Assembly: GCA_039933785.1 (NCBI GenBank)
Contig: JBDTNL010000053.1
Span: 1-26,406 of the forward strand
Length of the DNA stretch: 26,406 nt
Direction of reading: 5' to 3'
Source of the DNA: JBDTNL01 sp039933785
Lineage (GTDB): Bacteria; Acidobacteriota; Thermoanaerobaculia; Multivoradales; JAGPDF01
Positions 7,336-14,447 of this stretch are shown here, in pieces. Position 1 is the first letter of the stretch, and every line of letters begins with the position of its first letter. A program made the translations under genes and the position numbers. The notes below the pieces were generated by a model. That model had not been told where the DNA came from and did no database searches. It worked only from the letters and a program-made list of their open reading frames with translations.

Positions 7336-8328
7336 ATGCAAGAAATGGAATCAATCGCCACCTCTCTGCCCGAGCCGCTGGTCGCGCGCTTCACTGCGCT
7401 CGCCGATCCCGCACGACTGCGCCTGCTGCACTTGCTCGCGGGCGGCGAATATGCCGTGGCCGAGATCGCGGAAGTGCTGCAGATGCCGCAATCGTCGGTC
7501 TCGCGGCACCTCAAGATGCTCGCTGACCAGGGCTGGATCGCGGCCCGCCGGGACGGCCCCGCGAACCTCTACCGGGTGTACGAAAAGGATCTCGTGCCGG
7601 CGGCGCGGCGGCTCTGGCAGTGGACGCGCGAAGAGACCGCAAGCTGGACCGAGCTCGATCAGGACCGCGCCCGCGCGGCGGCGGTAGTCGCCGCACGGCG
7701 CACCGACCCCGCAACGTTCTTCGCCGGGGTAGCCGGGGAATGGGAGCGCTTGCGCGCCGAGCTCTACGGCGACCGCTTCACGCTCTCGGCGCTGATCGCG
7801 CTTCTCCCGCGCCAATGGGTGGTCGCCGATCTCGCCTGCGGTAGCGGCGCGGTGAGCGCCGAGCTCGCGCCGCACGTCCGCCAGGTGATCGCCGTCGATC
7901 ATTCGCCGGAGATGATCCGCGCCGCCAAGCGAGCCACGCATGGGCTGGCGAATGTCGATCTACGCCGGGGCGAGCTCGAAGCGCTGCCGGTCCAAGGGGG
8001 CTCTTGCGACGCCGCGCTGATGCTGGTGGCGCTCACCCATGTCGCCGACCCCGGCCCAGTCCTGCTCGAGATGGCGCGTGTGGTCAAACCCGGCGGCCGC
8101 CTCGTCATCGTCGATCTGATGCGTCACGACCGCGAAGACTTCCGTCGCCGCATGGGCCAGGTCCGCCTCGGATTCCAACCCAAGGAGCTCACCGCACTAC
8201 TCGCCGCTGCCGGCTGCGAGCACATCGACGTTCGGCCACTCGCTCCTGCCGCCTCTGCCAAGGGGCCGGCGCTTCTCCTTGCCACCGCTGATCGCATTGA
8301 CCGCAAAATTGAAAGGGCCACCCGATGA
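7336..8328 (+). CDS. ArsR-family regulator fused to SAM methyltransferase
   Basis: A 330-aa two-domain protein. Residues about 10-95 form a winged-helix ArsR domain (LADPARLRLLHLL, then the recognition helix region MPQSSVSRHLKML). Residues about 140-305 form a class I methyltransferase with motif I VADLACGSGAVS (163-174), an acidic residue at the end of strand 2 (VIAVDHS) and the post-motif KPGGRLVIVDL. The classical ELCVCD metal site is absent, so this is not an obvious metal sensor. The gene overlaps ahcY by 4 nt (ATGA), which implies translational coupling. Family knowledge: ArsR-type SahR proteins control SAH recycling in Proteobacteria. The fused methyltransferase fold could sense SAM or SAH here, or methylate a substrate (inference). 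ATG at 7345 is an alternative start; neither has a clear ribosome site. Confidence 0.88.
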   Translation: MQEMESIATSLPEPLVARFTALADPARLRLLHLLAGGEYAVAEIAEVLQMPQSSVSRHLKMLADQGWIAARRDGPANLYRVYEKDLVPAARRLWQWTREETASWTELDQDRARAAAVVAARRTDPATFFAGVAGEWERLRAELYGDRFTLSALIALLPRQWVVADLACGSGAVSAELAPHVRQVIAVDHSPEMIRAAKRATHGLANVDLRRGELEALPVQGGSCDAALMLVALTHVADPGPVLLEMARVVKPGGRLVIVDLMRHDREDFRRRMGQVRLGFQPKELTALLAAAGCEHIDVRPLAPAASAKGPALLLATADRIDRKIERATR

Positions 8329-9782
8329 CCACCGCCGCAACCAAGACCAAGATGGACTTCCACGTCGCCGACCTTGCCCTCGCCGAATGGGGCCGCAAGG
8401 AGATCCGCCTCGCCGAGCAGGAGATGCCCGGCCTGATGGCGATCCGCGCCGAGTCGATGAGCGCCCAGCCGCTCAAGGGCCAGCGCGTCATGGGCTCGCT
8501 CCACATGACCATCCAGACCGCCGTGCTGATCGAGACCCTGCAGGCGCTCGGCGCCGAAGTACGCTGGGTGTCGTGCAACATCTTCTCGACCCAGGACCAC
8601 GCCGCCGCGGCGGTGGTGGTGGGCCCGAACGGCACGGTCGAGACTCCGAGCGGCGTGCCGGTGTTCGCCTACAAGGGCGAGTCGCTCGAGGAGTACTGGG
8701 ACTACACATCCCGCGCGCTCGATTTCGGCGACGGCCAGGGCCCGACGCAGATCGTCGATGACGGCGGCGACGCCACCATGCTGATCCACAAAGGCCTCGA
8801 ATACGAGAAGGCTGGCAAGGTGCCCGCGCCGGAGACCGCGGACTCCGAAGAATTCGCCATCGTCCTCGCGCTGCTTGCCAAGATCCACCAAGAAGACCCC
8901 AAGCGCTGGGCGCGCATCGCGCCGCACGTCCACGGCGTATCCGAGGAAACCACCACCGGCGTGCATCGCCTCTATGAGATGGAGAAGGCCGGCACGCTGC
9001 TCTTCCCGGCCATCAACGTCAACGACTCGGTGACCAAGTCGAAGTTCGACAACCTCTACGGCTGCCGCCACTCGTTGACCGACGGCATCCTCCGCGCCTC
9101 GGACGTCATGCTCGCTGGCAAGGTTGCGGTGGTCTGCGGTTACGGCGAAGTCGGCAAGGGCTGTGCCCAGGCTCTCCGCGGCCAGGGCGCTCGCGTCGTC
9201 ATCACCGAAATCGACCCGATCTGCGCCCTGCAGGCGGCCATGGAGGGCTACCAGGTGACGACCCTCGAGGATGTTCTCGAGACCGCCGACATCTTCATCA
9301 CCGCGACCGGCAACTACGACGTCATCACCGTCGAGCACATGTCGCAGATGAAGGACAAGGCCATTGTCGGCAACATCGGCCACTTCGACAACGAAATCGA
9401 CATGGCCGGTCTGAAAAAGATGAAGGGCATGGAGCGCATCAACATCAAGCCCCAGTACGACGAGTTCCGCTTCCCCGACGGCCACAGCGTGATGATCCTC
9501 GCCGAAGGCCGCCTCTTGAACCTCGGCTGCGCCACCGGCCACCCGAGCTTCGTGATGTCGTGCAGCTTCACCAACCAGGTGATGGCCCAGATCGACCTCG
9601 CCGAGAACGGCAAGAAGTACGCGAAGAGCGTCTTCCTGCTGCCGAAGAAGCTCGACGAGAAGGTGGCGCGCTTGCACCTCGAGAAGCTGGGCGTGAAGCT
9701 GACGGAGCTCTCCGCCAAGCAGGCGAGCTACATCGGTGTCGATGTCGAGGGACCGTTCAAGCCGGAGCGGTATCGGTACTAG
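8325..9782 (+). CDS. ahcY: Adenosylhomocysteinase (SAH hydrolase)
   Basis: Cytosolic, NAD+-dependent enzyme that reversibly splits S-adenosylhomocysteine to adenosine and homocysteine, relieving product inhibition of methyltransferases. The 485-aa length fits bacterial enzymes with the extra insert. Visible landmarks: HMTIQTAVLIETL and SCNIFSTQDHAAAA in the substrate domain, NVNDSVTKSKFDN with catalytic Lys/Asp, the NAD-binding GYGEVG (272-277) in VVCGYGEVGKGCAQALRG, the HPSFVMSCSFTNQ segment, and the terminal GPFKPERYRY whose Lys/Tyr contact NAD of the neighbouring subunit. The start overlaps the upstream regulator/methyltransferase stop. A terminator hairpin follows at 9815-9848. Confidence 0.98.
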   Translation: MTTAATKTKMDFHVADLALAEWGRKEIRLAEQEMPGLMAIRAESMSAQPLKGQRVMGSLHMTIQTAVLIETLQALGAEVRWVSCNIFSTQDHAAAAVVVGPNGTVETPSGVPVFAYKGESLEEYWDYTSRALDFGDGQGPTQIVDDGGDATMLIHKGLEYEKAGKVPAPETADSEEFAIVLALLAKIHQEDPKRWARIAPHVHGVSEETTTGVHRLYEMEKAGTLLFPAINVNDSVTKSKFDNLYGCRHSLTDGILRASDVMLAGKVAVVCGYGEVGKGCAQALRGQGARVVITEIDPICALQAAMEGYQVTTLEDVLETADIFITATGNYDVITVEHMSQMKDKAIVGNIGHFDNEIDMAGLKKMKGMERINIKPQYDEFRFPDGHSVMILAEGRLLNLGCATGHPSFVMSCSFTNQVMAQIDLAENGKKYAKSVFLLPKKLDEKVARLHLEKLGVKLTELSAKQASYIGVDVEGPFKPERYRY

Positions 9783-9814
9783 GAGCTGTCGTCATTCTGG
9801 CATTGTGAAGTCTT

Positions 9815-9848
9815 CGAGAGCCGGTTCCCGCGCGGGTGCCGGCTCTCG
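9815..9848 (+). terminator. Hairpin terminator after ahcY
   Basis: A perfect 10-bp stem CGAGAGCCGG / CCGGCTCTCG (9815-9824 and 9839-9848) encloses a 14-nt loop that itself contains the palindrome CCCGCGCGGG. Only a short T-run (GTTT at 9852-9855) follows, so it is a weak intrinsic terminator or a 3'-end stabiliser. It lies 33 nt after the ahcY stop and 41 nt before the next ATG. Confidence 0.6.
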
Positions 9849-9888
9849 CTGCGTTTGGCAGTCTCTGGAGAGAAACGGACGGAAACGC

Positions 9889-10644
9889 ATGCTGATCGAG
9901 ATCGGACACGTGGAAGCCATCTTTCGGTATCCAGTGAAGTCCATGGCCGGCGAACGACTCGAGTCGGCAGAACTTGGCTTGCACGGGATCGAAGGCGACC
10001 GACGCCTGGCGTTTCGGCGAGTCGGTGACCGCAGCGGATTTCCCTGGCTGACGGCCACCCAGTTACCCGAGCTGCTCTTGTTTTCTCCGCAGCGCCAACG
10101 CGGCGATCAAAGCGACCCGCCTACCCACGTTCGCACACCCGAGGGCAAGGAGATGTACGCCTTCGGTGAAGAGCTTGCGATGGAGGTTGGACGTCGGCAC
10201 GGAGCGCCGGTGGAGATGATGCAGTTGAGGCATGGGATCTTCGACGATGCGTGCATTTCTGTCATCGCGTCCGACACGGTGCGGGAGATCGGACAACTCT
10301 CTGGAACGGGTCCCGATGTGCGGCGGTTTCGGCCGAATGTCGTCGTTCGGCTTCTGGAGTCAACTCCCTTCCGGGAAGACGCGTGGCTGGGCGGCGTGCT
10401 CTTGTTCGGTGAGGGGGGCGACGCTCCTGCAATCGCGGTCACGATGCGTGATGCTCGCTGCTCGATGGTGTGCTTCGATCCTGATTCTGCGGCGCGGGCG
10501 CCGGAGGTGCTGAAGGCGGTCGTTCGAGCGAATGGGAACAGCGCGGGAATCTACGGCACAGCTACGCGCGTCGGTCGGCTGGCGGTTGGACAGACAGTAC
10601 GGTTCGGCGCAGCGAGCGAGGTCCGCGAGCGGATGAACGAATGA
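9889..10644 (+). CDS. MOSC domain-containing protein
   Basis: A 251-aa cytosolic protein. The start ATG at 9889 gives MLIEIGHVEAIFRYPVKSM, the standard MOSC N-terminal beta-barrel opening ('I..YPVKS..G'). The C-terminal MOSC core follows: RRFRPNVVV, then the conserved cysteine in MRDARCSMVCFDPDS, then VGRLAVGQTVRF. Family knowledge: MOSC proteins carry sulfur or bind molybdenum cofactor, as in mARC, YcbX and YiiM, often in detoxification of N-hydroxylated compounds. No Moco gene is nearby, so the substrate is unknown. Its 3' end faces the GRAM-like gene, with a small hairpin over the stop. Confidence 0.88.
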   Translation: MLIEIGHVEAIFRYPVKSMAGERLESAELGLHGIEGDRRLAFRRVGDRSGFPWLTATQLPELLLFSPQRQRGDQSDPPTHVRTPEGKEMYAFGEELAMEVGRRHGAPVEMMQLRHGIFDDACISVIASDTVREIGQLSGTGPDVRRFRPNVVVRLLESTPFREDAWLGGVLLFGEGGDAPAIAVTMRDARCSMVCFDPDSAARAPEVLKAVVRANGNSAGIYGTATRVGRLAVGQTVRFGAASEVRERMNE

Positions 10645-10660
10645 GGGCTGACCAGCCCTC
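10643..10660. terminator. Small hairpin between convergent genes
   Basis: GAGGGCT-GACC-AGCCCTC is a perfect 7-bp stem with a 4-nt loop. It overlaps the MOSC stop codon and lies 25 nt before the 3' end of the convergent gene. No T-tract follows on either strand, so termination is only a suggestion. Confidence 0.35.
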
Positions 10661-10685
10661 CGGAATCGCCCCCCAGCCGGCCTTC

Positions 10686-11171
10686 CTAGCTCGCGCGGCG
10701 AGCGCGCTCGAGGGCGTCGAGAAAGGCGAGGAGTTCGAAACGGTCGAAACCCAACCTGCTCATGAAGGCGACGTGGCGCGACGGGCCGGCCGCAGTGTGA
10801 ATAGCTACGCTGAGGTAGGAGGAGAAGTCGAAGCGGCGCTTGACCTCCGCGCCCACGATGCGCGGCAGCACGAGGTTGAGCCCGCCCACCTCCGCGGCTC
10901 CGTCCCAGTCGATGGCGTCGGTGCGACTTTCACCGAACAGGAGCTGCACCGGCAAGCCGCCGACTATGTTTTCGACTAGCCCCCGCGCCATGCCGGCGTT
11001 GCCCGAGGAAAGAAACGCGAGCCGGCGATCGGTGAGCAGCAAGCGGCCCAGATGCGAGCCGAAAAGGGTGAAGCCGGCACGCCTGGCATGCCAGCAGTAG
11101 ATTTGATCGATCGTCGCCAGGACGCATTCGATCGGAGACTCGGCCGACGAGCTGGGCGGGGGCGTGGCCAT
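10686..11171 (-). CDS. PH/GRAM-like domain protein
   Basis: A 161-aa soluble protein from the ATG at 11171 (MATPPPSSSAES). The open frame extends much further upstream, but that part crosses repeat DNA and overlaps the opposite frame of the CGNR gene. Residues about 20-150 look like a bacterial PH/GRAM-type beta barrel with the hallmark GRLLLTDRRLAFLSSG, followed by beta strands and a last amphipathic helix (FELLAFLDALERARRAS). Such domains bind lipids or proteins in eukaryotes; bacterial roles are mostly unknown. No strong ribosome site. Convergent with the MOSC gene. Confidence 0.65.
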   Translation of the reverse strand: MATPPPSSSAESPIECVLATIDQIYCWHARRAGFTLFGSHLGRLLLTDRRLAFLSSGNAGMARGLVENIVGGLPVQLLFGESRTDAIDWDGAAEVGGLNLVLPRIVGAEVKRRFDFSSYLSVAIHTAAGPSRHVAFMSRLGFDRFELLAFLDALERARRAS

Positions 11172-11222
11172 GAGATTTCGAGCGATGCTATCGCAGGCTC
11201 CTCCAACGGCCGGAGCCAAGGC

Positions 11223-11280
11223 GCTGCCCGAACAGGTGCGCCCGAACAGGTGCTGCGCCCGAACAGGTGCCAGGTGATTG
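11223..11280. repeat. REP-like element copy with iterated CCCGAACAGGTG
   Basis: The unit CCCGAACAGGTG occurs at 11227, 11241 and 11259. The last copy runs into CAGGTGCCAGGTGATTG (11264-11280). CAGGTG is itself duplicated with one intervening C. The element lies in the gap between the PH/GRAM-like gene start and the 3' end of the CGNR gene, and shares its core with the clusters around the RAYT gene. Confidence 0.85.
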
Positions 11281-11329
11281 TCTCGGGGGACTATCTCGGG
11301 ATCCGCCCGTCCCCCACCGAGCGCTCTGG

Positions 11330-11935
11330 CTAAGCCTCTCTGCTGCCGCGCTGCTTGCGTCGGTGCGAGGCCACCTTGGCTTTGTTGCCGCAGGCCGCCA
11401 TCGAGCACCAGCGCCGGCGGCGGGCTCGCGAGGCGTCGACAAAGAGAATGGAGCAGGCGGCGCACTGGCGAATACGCGCGGATTCGGCACTCGAGTAGAG
11501 CGCGACGCCATTTCGAGCCACCGTCGCGAGCGAGGGCTCGGGGCCCCAAGGTTCGGCCGCCGTGTCAGCCTCGCCGGGCTGCCGTCCAAGCTGGAGCGCC
11601 GAATGTGACCGGGCCGCCCAGCGATTGACGAGGTCGCGGTCGTCGGTCGGGAATGGGACCTCACGGATGCAGGCCATGGCCAAGCGGTAGAGCGCCTCGC
11701 GCAGTTCGCGAGCCGAGCTCAGAGCGTCGGGCGTCGCTTCGGCGGCGGAGCCGAGGCCGGCGGCCCGCAACCAGCGATCGAGGTCGGCCGGCGTTGCCAG
11801 AAGCTCCCGCGGCTCGGGCTTCAACCGCGCCGCCAGTGTCGCCGCGAAATCCAGCGCCAGCCGCCCGGAGCGGAACTTGAAGCCGTCGCGCTCCTCGGCG
11901 AGTGGCTCATCGAATCGAGGGCTGGGGATCGACAT
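11330..11935 (-). CDS. CGNR zinc-finger / ABATE-domain transcription regulator
   Basis: A 201-aa predicted DNA-binding regulator. The N-terminal ABATE ligand-binding-type domain begins with GRLALDFAATL (24-34) and an Arg-rich helix (SSARELREALYRL). The C-terminal CGNR zinc finger has Cys158 and Cys161 (QCAACSILF), Cys177 and Cys182 (RWCSMAACGNKAK), with Lys where the family usually has Arg, then a basic helix SHRRKQR. Family knowledge: ABATE proteins are predicted stress-responsive regulators. The gene diverges from a lipocalin-like gene; two palindromic elements in the 93-nt intergenic region make that gene and itself the likely targets (inference). Confidence 0.88.
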   Translation of the reverse strand: MSIPSPRFDEPLAEERDGFKFRSGRLALDFAATLAARLKPEPRELLATPADLDRWLRAAGLGSAAEATPDALSSARELREALYRLAMACIREVPFPTDDRDLVNRWAARSHSALQLGRQPGEADTAAEPWGPEPSLATVARNGVALYSSAESARIRQCAACSILFVDASRARRRRWCSMAACGNKAKVASHRRKQRGSREA

Positions 11936-11946
11936 GTAGAGCGAGA

Positions 11947-11967
11947 GTAACCCTATTGAGTGGTTTC
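11947..11967. promoter_or_regulatory. Imperfect palindrome, operator candidate 1
   Basis: GTAACC, nine bases, then GGTTTC forms an imperfect inverted repeat whose left arm equals that of the perfect palindrome at 11991. It lies 12 nt upstream of the CGNR start and overlaps the proposed -35 of the divergent gene. It may be a lower-affinity site for the same regulator. Confidence 0.4.
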
Positions 11968-11984
11968 GTGAAACGCCGTAGACT
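11956..11984 (+). promoter_or_regulatory. Promoter candidate for lipocalin-like gene
   Basis: TTGAGT (11956-11961), a 17-nt spacer and TAGACT (11979-11984) fit a sigma-70 promoter at 4-5 of 6 positions in each box. The predicted start falls at about 11991, the first base of the perfect palindrome, which is a typical repressor arrangement. Confidence 0.45.
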
Positions 11985-11990
11985 GCTCGT

Positions 11991-12011
11991 GTAACCTAAT
12001 AAATAGGTTAC
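11991..12011. promoter_or_regulatory. Perfect 8-bp-arm palindrome, operator candidate 2
   Basis: GTAACCTA, the 5-nt spacer ATAAA, and TAGGTTAC form a perfect inverted repeat of two 8-bp arms. The AT-rich site stands out from the GC-rich surroundings. It lies 17 nt before the ATG of the lipocalin-like gene and over its predicted transcription start. The adjacent CGNR protein is the obvious candidate binder. Confidence 0.65.
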
Positions 12012-12028
12012 GACCTCAGGAGGGCCTT

Positions 12029-12628
12029 ATGCCTATCGAGTCCATTCTCCCTGGCGCCGCCGAGGGCCGCCGCAGCTCGCTCGCTCTAGTCTCATCGCTC
12101 TTCGTCCTGGCTCTCTCGGCCGGGCTAGCCCGCGGTGCTGAGACCCTCTCGACTCCCCAGGCGGCAGCCCCGATGCCCGAGGGATCTTCGACCGAGGGCG
12201 TCGTTGCGCCGCTCATTGGCACCTGGACCCTGGTGGCCGCCGATGACCTCCACCCCGACGGCACGCGAACCCGTGCCTACGGCGACAACCCGCAAGGCAT
12301 CCTGATTGTCGACCCGTCGGGCCAGTACTCGCTCCAGCTCTTCCGCCCTGAACGAGGCAAATTCGCCGCTGGCGACAAGCTGCGCGGCACGCCGGAGGAG
12401 TACAGGGCCGCCGTCCTCGGCATGAGCTCGCACATCGGCCACTGCGCCCTCAACCCCGCAACCGGGATTGCGACCTTCCGCATCGACCTAGCCTCGTACC
12501 CCAGCCTCGACGGCGCCGTCCAGCAGCGCCAGTACAAGCTCGAGGGTGACACCTTCTCCTACCAGATTCCCGCGCAGGCAGGGGGCAACGGGAATGTTCC
12601 GATTTCGGTTTGGAAGAAGGTGCGGTAG
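12029..12628 (+). CDS. Secreted lipocalin-like domain protein
   Basis: A 199-aa exported protein. The start at 12029 is supported by AGGAGG 6 nt upstream. A signal peptide (about 1-36, cut near LARGA-E) is followed by a lipocalin-like domain of the Lipocalin_5 type: LIGTWTLVAADDLHPDGTRT, GDNPQGILIVDPSGQYSLQL, then FSYQIPAQAGGN and a final VPISVWKKVR. Such small barrels are thought to bind hydrophobic ligands, but their substrates are unknown. Divergent from the CGNR regulator and preceded by operator-like palindromes, so expression is probably inducible. The 3' gap holds a REP-like element. Confidence 0.85.
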   Translation: MPIESILPGAAEGRRSSLALVSSLFVLALSAGLARGAETLSTPQAAAPMPEGSSTEGVVAPLIGTWTLVAADDLHPDGTRTRAYGDNPQGILIVDPSGQYSLQLFRPERGKFAAGDKLRGTPEEYRAAVLGMSSHIGHCALNPATGIATFRIDLASYPSLDGAVQQRQYKLEGDTFSYQIPAQAGGNGNVPISVWKKVR

Positions 12629-12653
12629 CGGCGACGGGGCCCGCCTGCCCAAA

Positions 12654-12690
12654 CAGGTGCCAGGTGATTGTTTTCGGGTGATTGTTTTCG
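12654..12690. repeat. REP-like element copy with 14-bp tandem repeat
   Basis: CAGGTGCCAGGTGATTG at 12654-12670 is followed by a perfect tandem duplication of GGTGATTGTTTTCG (12663-12676 and 12677-12690). It lies between two convergent genes ending at 12628 and 12722. Confidence 0.85.
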
Positions 12691-12721
12691 ATGTTTGTTC
12701 TCAGCTGGCGGTCGGCCCGGA

Positions 12722-13111
12722 TCAGAGCAGCGCGAGTAGGAGCGGCCCCAGTACCGCAGCGCAGGTGATGCTGGTGAAGGCGAACACCAGATGGCGCAGC
12801 AGCATCTTCTTGCGGCGCGCCGCGCCGTAGCCGACGAACCCGCCAATCAGCAGTGCCAACGGGACGTCGACGACCACAAGAAGGGCCGGGCCGAAGCCGA
12901 TGTCGGAGTCGTGGAACCGCAGCGCGGTCACGAGGCTTGCGCTGTAGGCGACGCCGGCAGTGAGGACGAAGAACAGAGCGAAAAAAAGAACCTTCGCCGC
13001 CACAAGAAGAACTCGTCCGTGCGCTCCCTGCGGCTCCACACGCCAGAGCTTGCCGCCCAGGACGCTAAGGAACGCCAGGACCCACAGGCCCCCTGCCGTG
13101 TAGCCGAACAT
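12722..13111 (-). CDS. Four-helix membrane protein of unknown function
   Basis: A 129-aa inner-membrane protein with four hydrophobic segments: about 5-20, 33-58, 73-95 and 106-129. A positively charged loop (YGAARRKKMLLRH) lies between the last two, so both ends are probably on the same side. I do not recognise a family. The protein ends in a hydrophobic AAVLGPLLLALL. The ATG at 13111 has no clear ribosome site. The gene is framed by REP-like elements on both sides (12654 and 13158) and is transcribed in the same direction as the next two genes upstream. Confidence 0.7.
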   Translation of the reverse strand: MFGYTAGGLWVLAFLSVLGGKLWRVEPQGAHGRVLLVAAKVLFFALFFVLTAGVAYSASLVTALRFHDSDIGFGPALLVVVDVPLALLIGGFVGYGAARRKKMLLRHLVFAFTSITCAAVLGPLLLALL

Positions 13112-13157
13112 CGCGCCGTGACTCTTAGGGAGACCGGTCGCCGTGCCCGCTGCCCGC

Positions 13158-13199
13158 CAGGTGCCAGGTGATTATGCGGGTCGCAATTGTGCGGGTCGC
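13158..13199. repeat. REP-like element copy with TGCGGGTCGC repeat
   Basis: CAGGTGCCAGGTGATT (13158-13173) is followed by TGCGGGTCGC twice (13175-13184 and 13190-13199), a 15-nt period. It lies between the start of the four-helix membrane protein gene and the 3' end of the lipoprotein gene. Confidence 0.85.
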
Positions 13200-13209
13200 C
13201 CGCGAGTAC

Positions 13210-13671
13210 CTAGCTTCCATTCTCCTCATACAGCCCCTCCAGAATCGCCTCACGCTCGGCCTTGCCCATCGGGCGCCAGCGGGCGATCAGAGCGCCTTTC
13301 GAATCGGCTTTCGTATCGACCCCGCCGATCCAATCCGGACCGATCCACAGGATCAGAGGCACCGAGTCGTAGGCCTCGAAGGCCACGCTCAACTCCTGCG
13401 GACGGCGGTTGCCGGCACTCACCGTCTTGCATTCGCTACCCTGATGAGCTCTCACCGCGGCAAGCAGAGCTGCGACATGGGCGGGCACGTCAATCTGGTA
13501 GGCGTGCCCGAGGTTTCCATCGGCCGTGAGCTCGGAGACCTTGACGATCGAGATCTTCTCGGTGGCGGGGATCGTCAGGCAGTCCGCCGCGACTTCCTTC
13601 GCCTGCCCACAGCTTGCGAGGGAGCCGAGAGCCAAGAGTGCTCCGAGGGCGGCGAGGCGTCGATTCGTCAG
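13210..13671 (-). CDS. Predicted lipoprotein, unknown function
   Basis: About 153 aa. No ATG or GTG opens the frame. I place the start at a CTG (13671) because GGAGAGAA lies about 7 nt upstream and this gives a proper lipoprotein signal: basic NRR, a hydrophobic stretch ALGALLALGSLAS, then Cys21 in the lipobox LASC. A TTG at 13635 would lose the basic N-terminus. The mature part has beta-rich segments (AYQIDVPAHVAALLAAV, PLILWIGPDWIGGVD) and three more Cys-free regions; no family recognised. It lies upstream of the membrane protein gene and downstream of the NTF2-like gene on the same strand, but the gaps are about 65-100 nt and one holds a repeat. Confidence 0.65.
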   Translation of the reverse strand: MTNRRLAALGALLALGSLASCGQAKEVAADCLTIPATEKISIVKVSELTADGNLGHAYQIDVPAHVAALLAAVRAHQGSECKTVSAGNRRPQELSVAFEAYDSVPLILWIGPDWIGGVDTKADSKGALIARWRPMGKAEREAILEGLYEENGS

Positions 13672-13735
13672 GTTTGCTTCTCTCCGGCAATCCGAGCGGC
13701 ACCGCCCGGTGCCTTATCGTCCGCGCCCCGGCCGC

Positions 13736-14278
13736 TCAGGGGTGCACCTTGTGCAGGACCCGCCGCCCCGCGAGGTCGTAGTCGATCTGCTTGGTGACCG
13801 TGCGCTGCAGCAGCCAGGTCTTGCCCGACCGCAGCCAGGTGTCCGTGGAGGTGGCGTTGAGCTCGCCCTTCTGCTTCTCGGTTGTGCTGCCCTGCTTCGG
13901 GCGCATGGTGGTCATGTGGTAGTGCTGTTCGACGGTCGCGACGTCGCCCTTGACACTCACCGAAAGGATTTTGGTCTCGCTGACCTTGCTTGGATCCACC
14001 GGTATGGCAGCGAGCGACTTGAGCATCGCCGCGGCGGTGTCTGCCTTGCCCTCGGCGTCCTCGCTGACGAAATCCACTGTCCACAGCGCGGCGACCTCCT
14101 TGGGATCTCGGTGTTCCATGGCTTCCTTCATTTCGGCGTAGCGGGCCTCGAAGGTCGCGCGCAGGGCGGCCTGACCTCCAGTCGCCGGCGCGGCTCCCGC
14201 GGCGATGCGCGGGCTCGCGATCAGAAGAGCGCCGAGCGTACAGGTAAGCACGGCAACCGGACGGCGGGATCGAATCAT
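13736..14278 (-). CDS. Secreted NTF2-like (SnoaL/DUF4440-type) protein
   Basis: A 180-aa exported protein. The ATG at 14278 has AGAGGAG about 8 nt upstream. The signal peptide ends near residue 28 (ASPRIAAGA-A). The mature domain follows the NTF2-like order: helix (RATFEARYAEMKEAMEHRD), WTVDFVSED, then strands ILSVSVKGDVATVEQHYH, TDTWLRSGKTWLLQRTVTK. The 'W...G..W.L' strand is the signature of nuclear-transport-factor-2-like DUF4440/SnoaL proteins, which range from enzymes to ligand binders; no substrate can be assigned. Divergent from the M13 peptidase gene. Confidence 0.8.
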   Translation of the reverse strand: MIRSRRPVAVLTCTLGALLIASPRIAAGAAPATGGQAALRATFEARYAEMKEAMEHRDPKEVAALWTVDFVSEDAEGKADTAAAMLKSLAAIPVDPSKVSETKILSVSVKGDVATVEQHYHMTTMRPKQGSTTEKQKGELNATSTDTWLRSGKTWLLQRTVTKQIDYDLAGRRVLHKVHP

Positions 14279-14447
14279 CGAGACGCTCCTCTAAAGGTCG
14301 TTCGCAAGCAGTCCTCTGCTCCACCAGAACTGTAGCTCACCCAAGCGGCGCGCCGGTCGCTCCGGCGAAAACTCTCTTGGCGCCAGAAAGCCTGAAGGCC
14401 GCCCGCTTCGCTTAGACTGGCGATCCACCCCTCGGAGGCAACCCCGC

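Noticed and set aside
8124..9677. 517-codon minus-strand frame opposite ahcY
   Set aside because: Antisense shadow. ahcY is unmistakable on the plus strand and the antisense product (His/Val/Glu-rich) has no domain.
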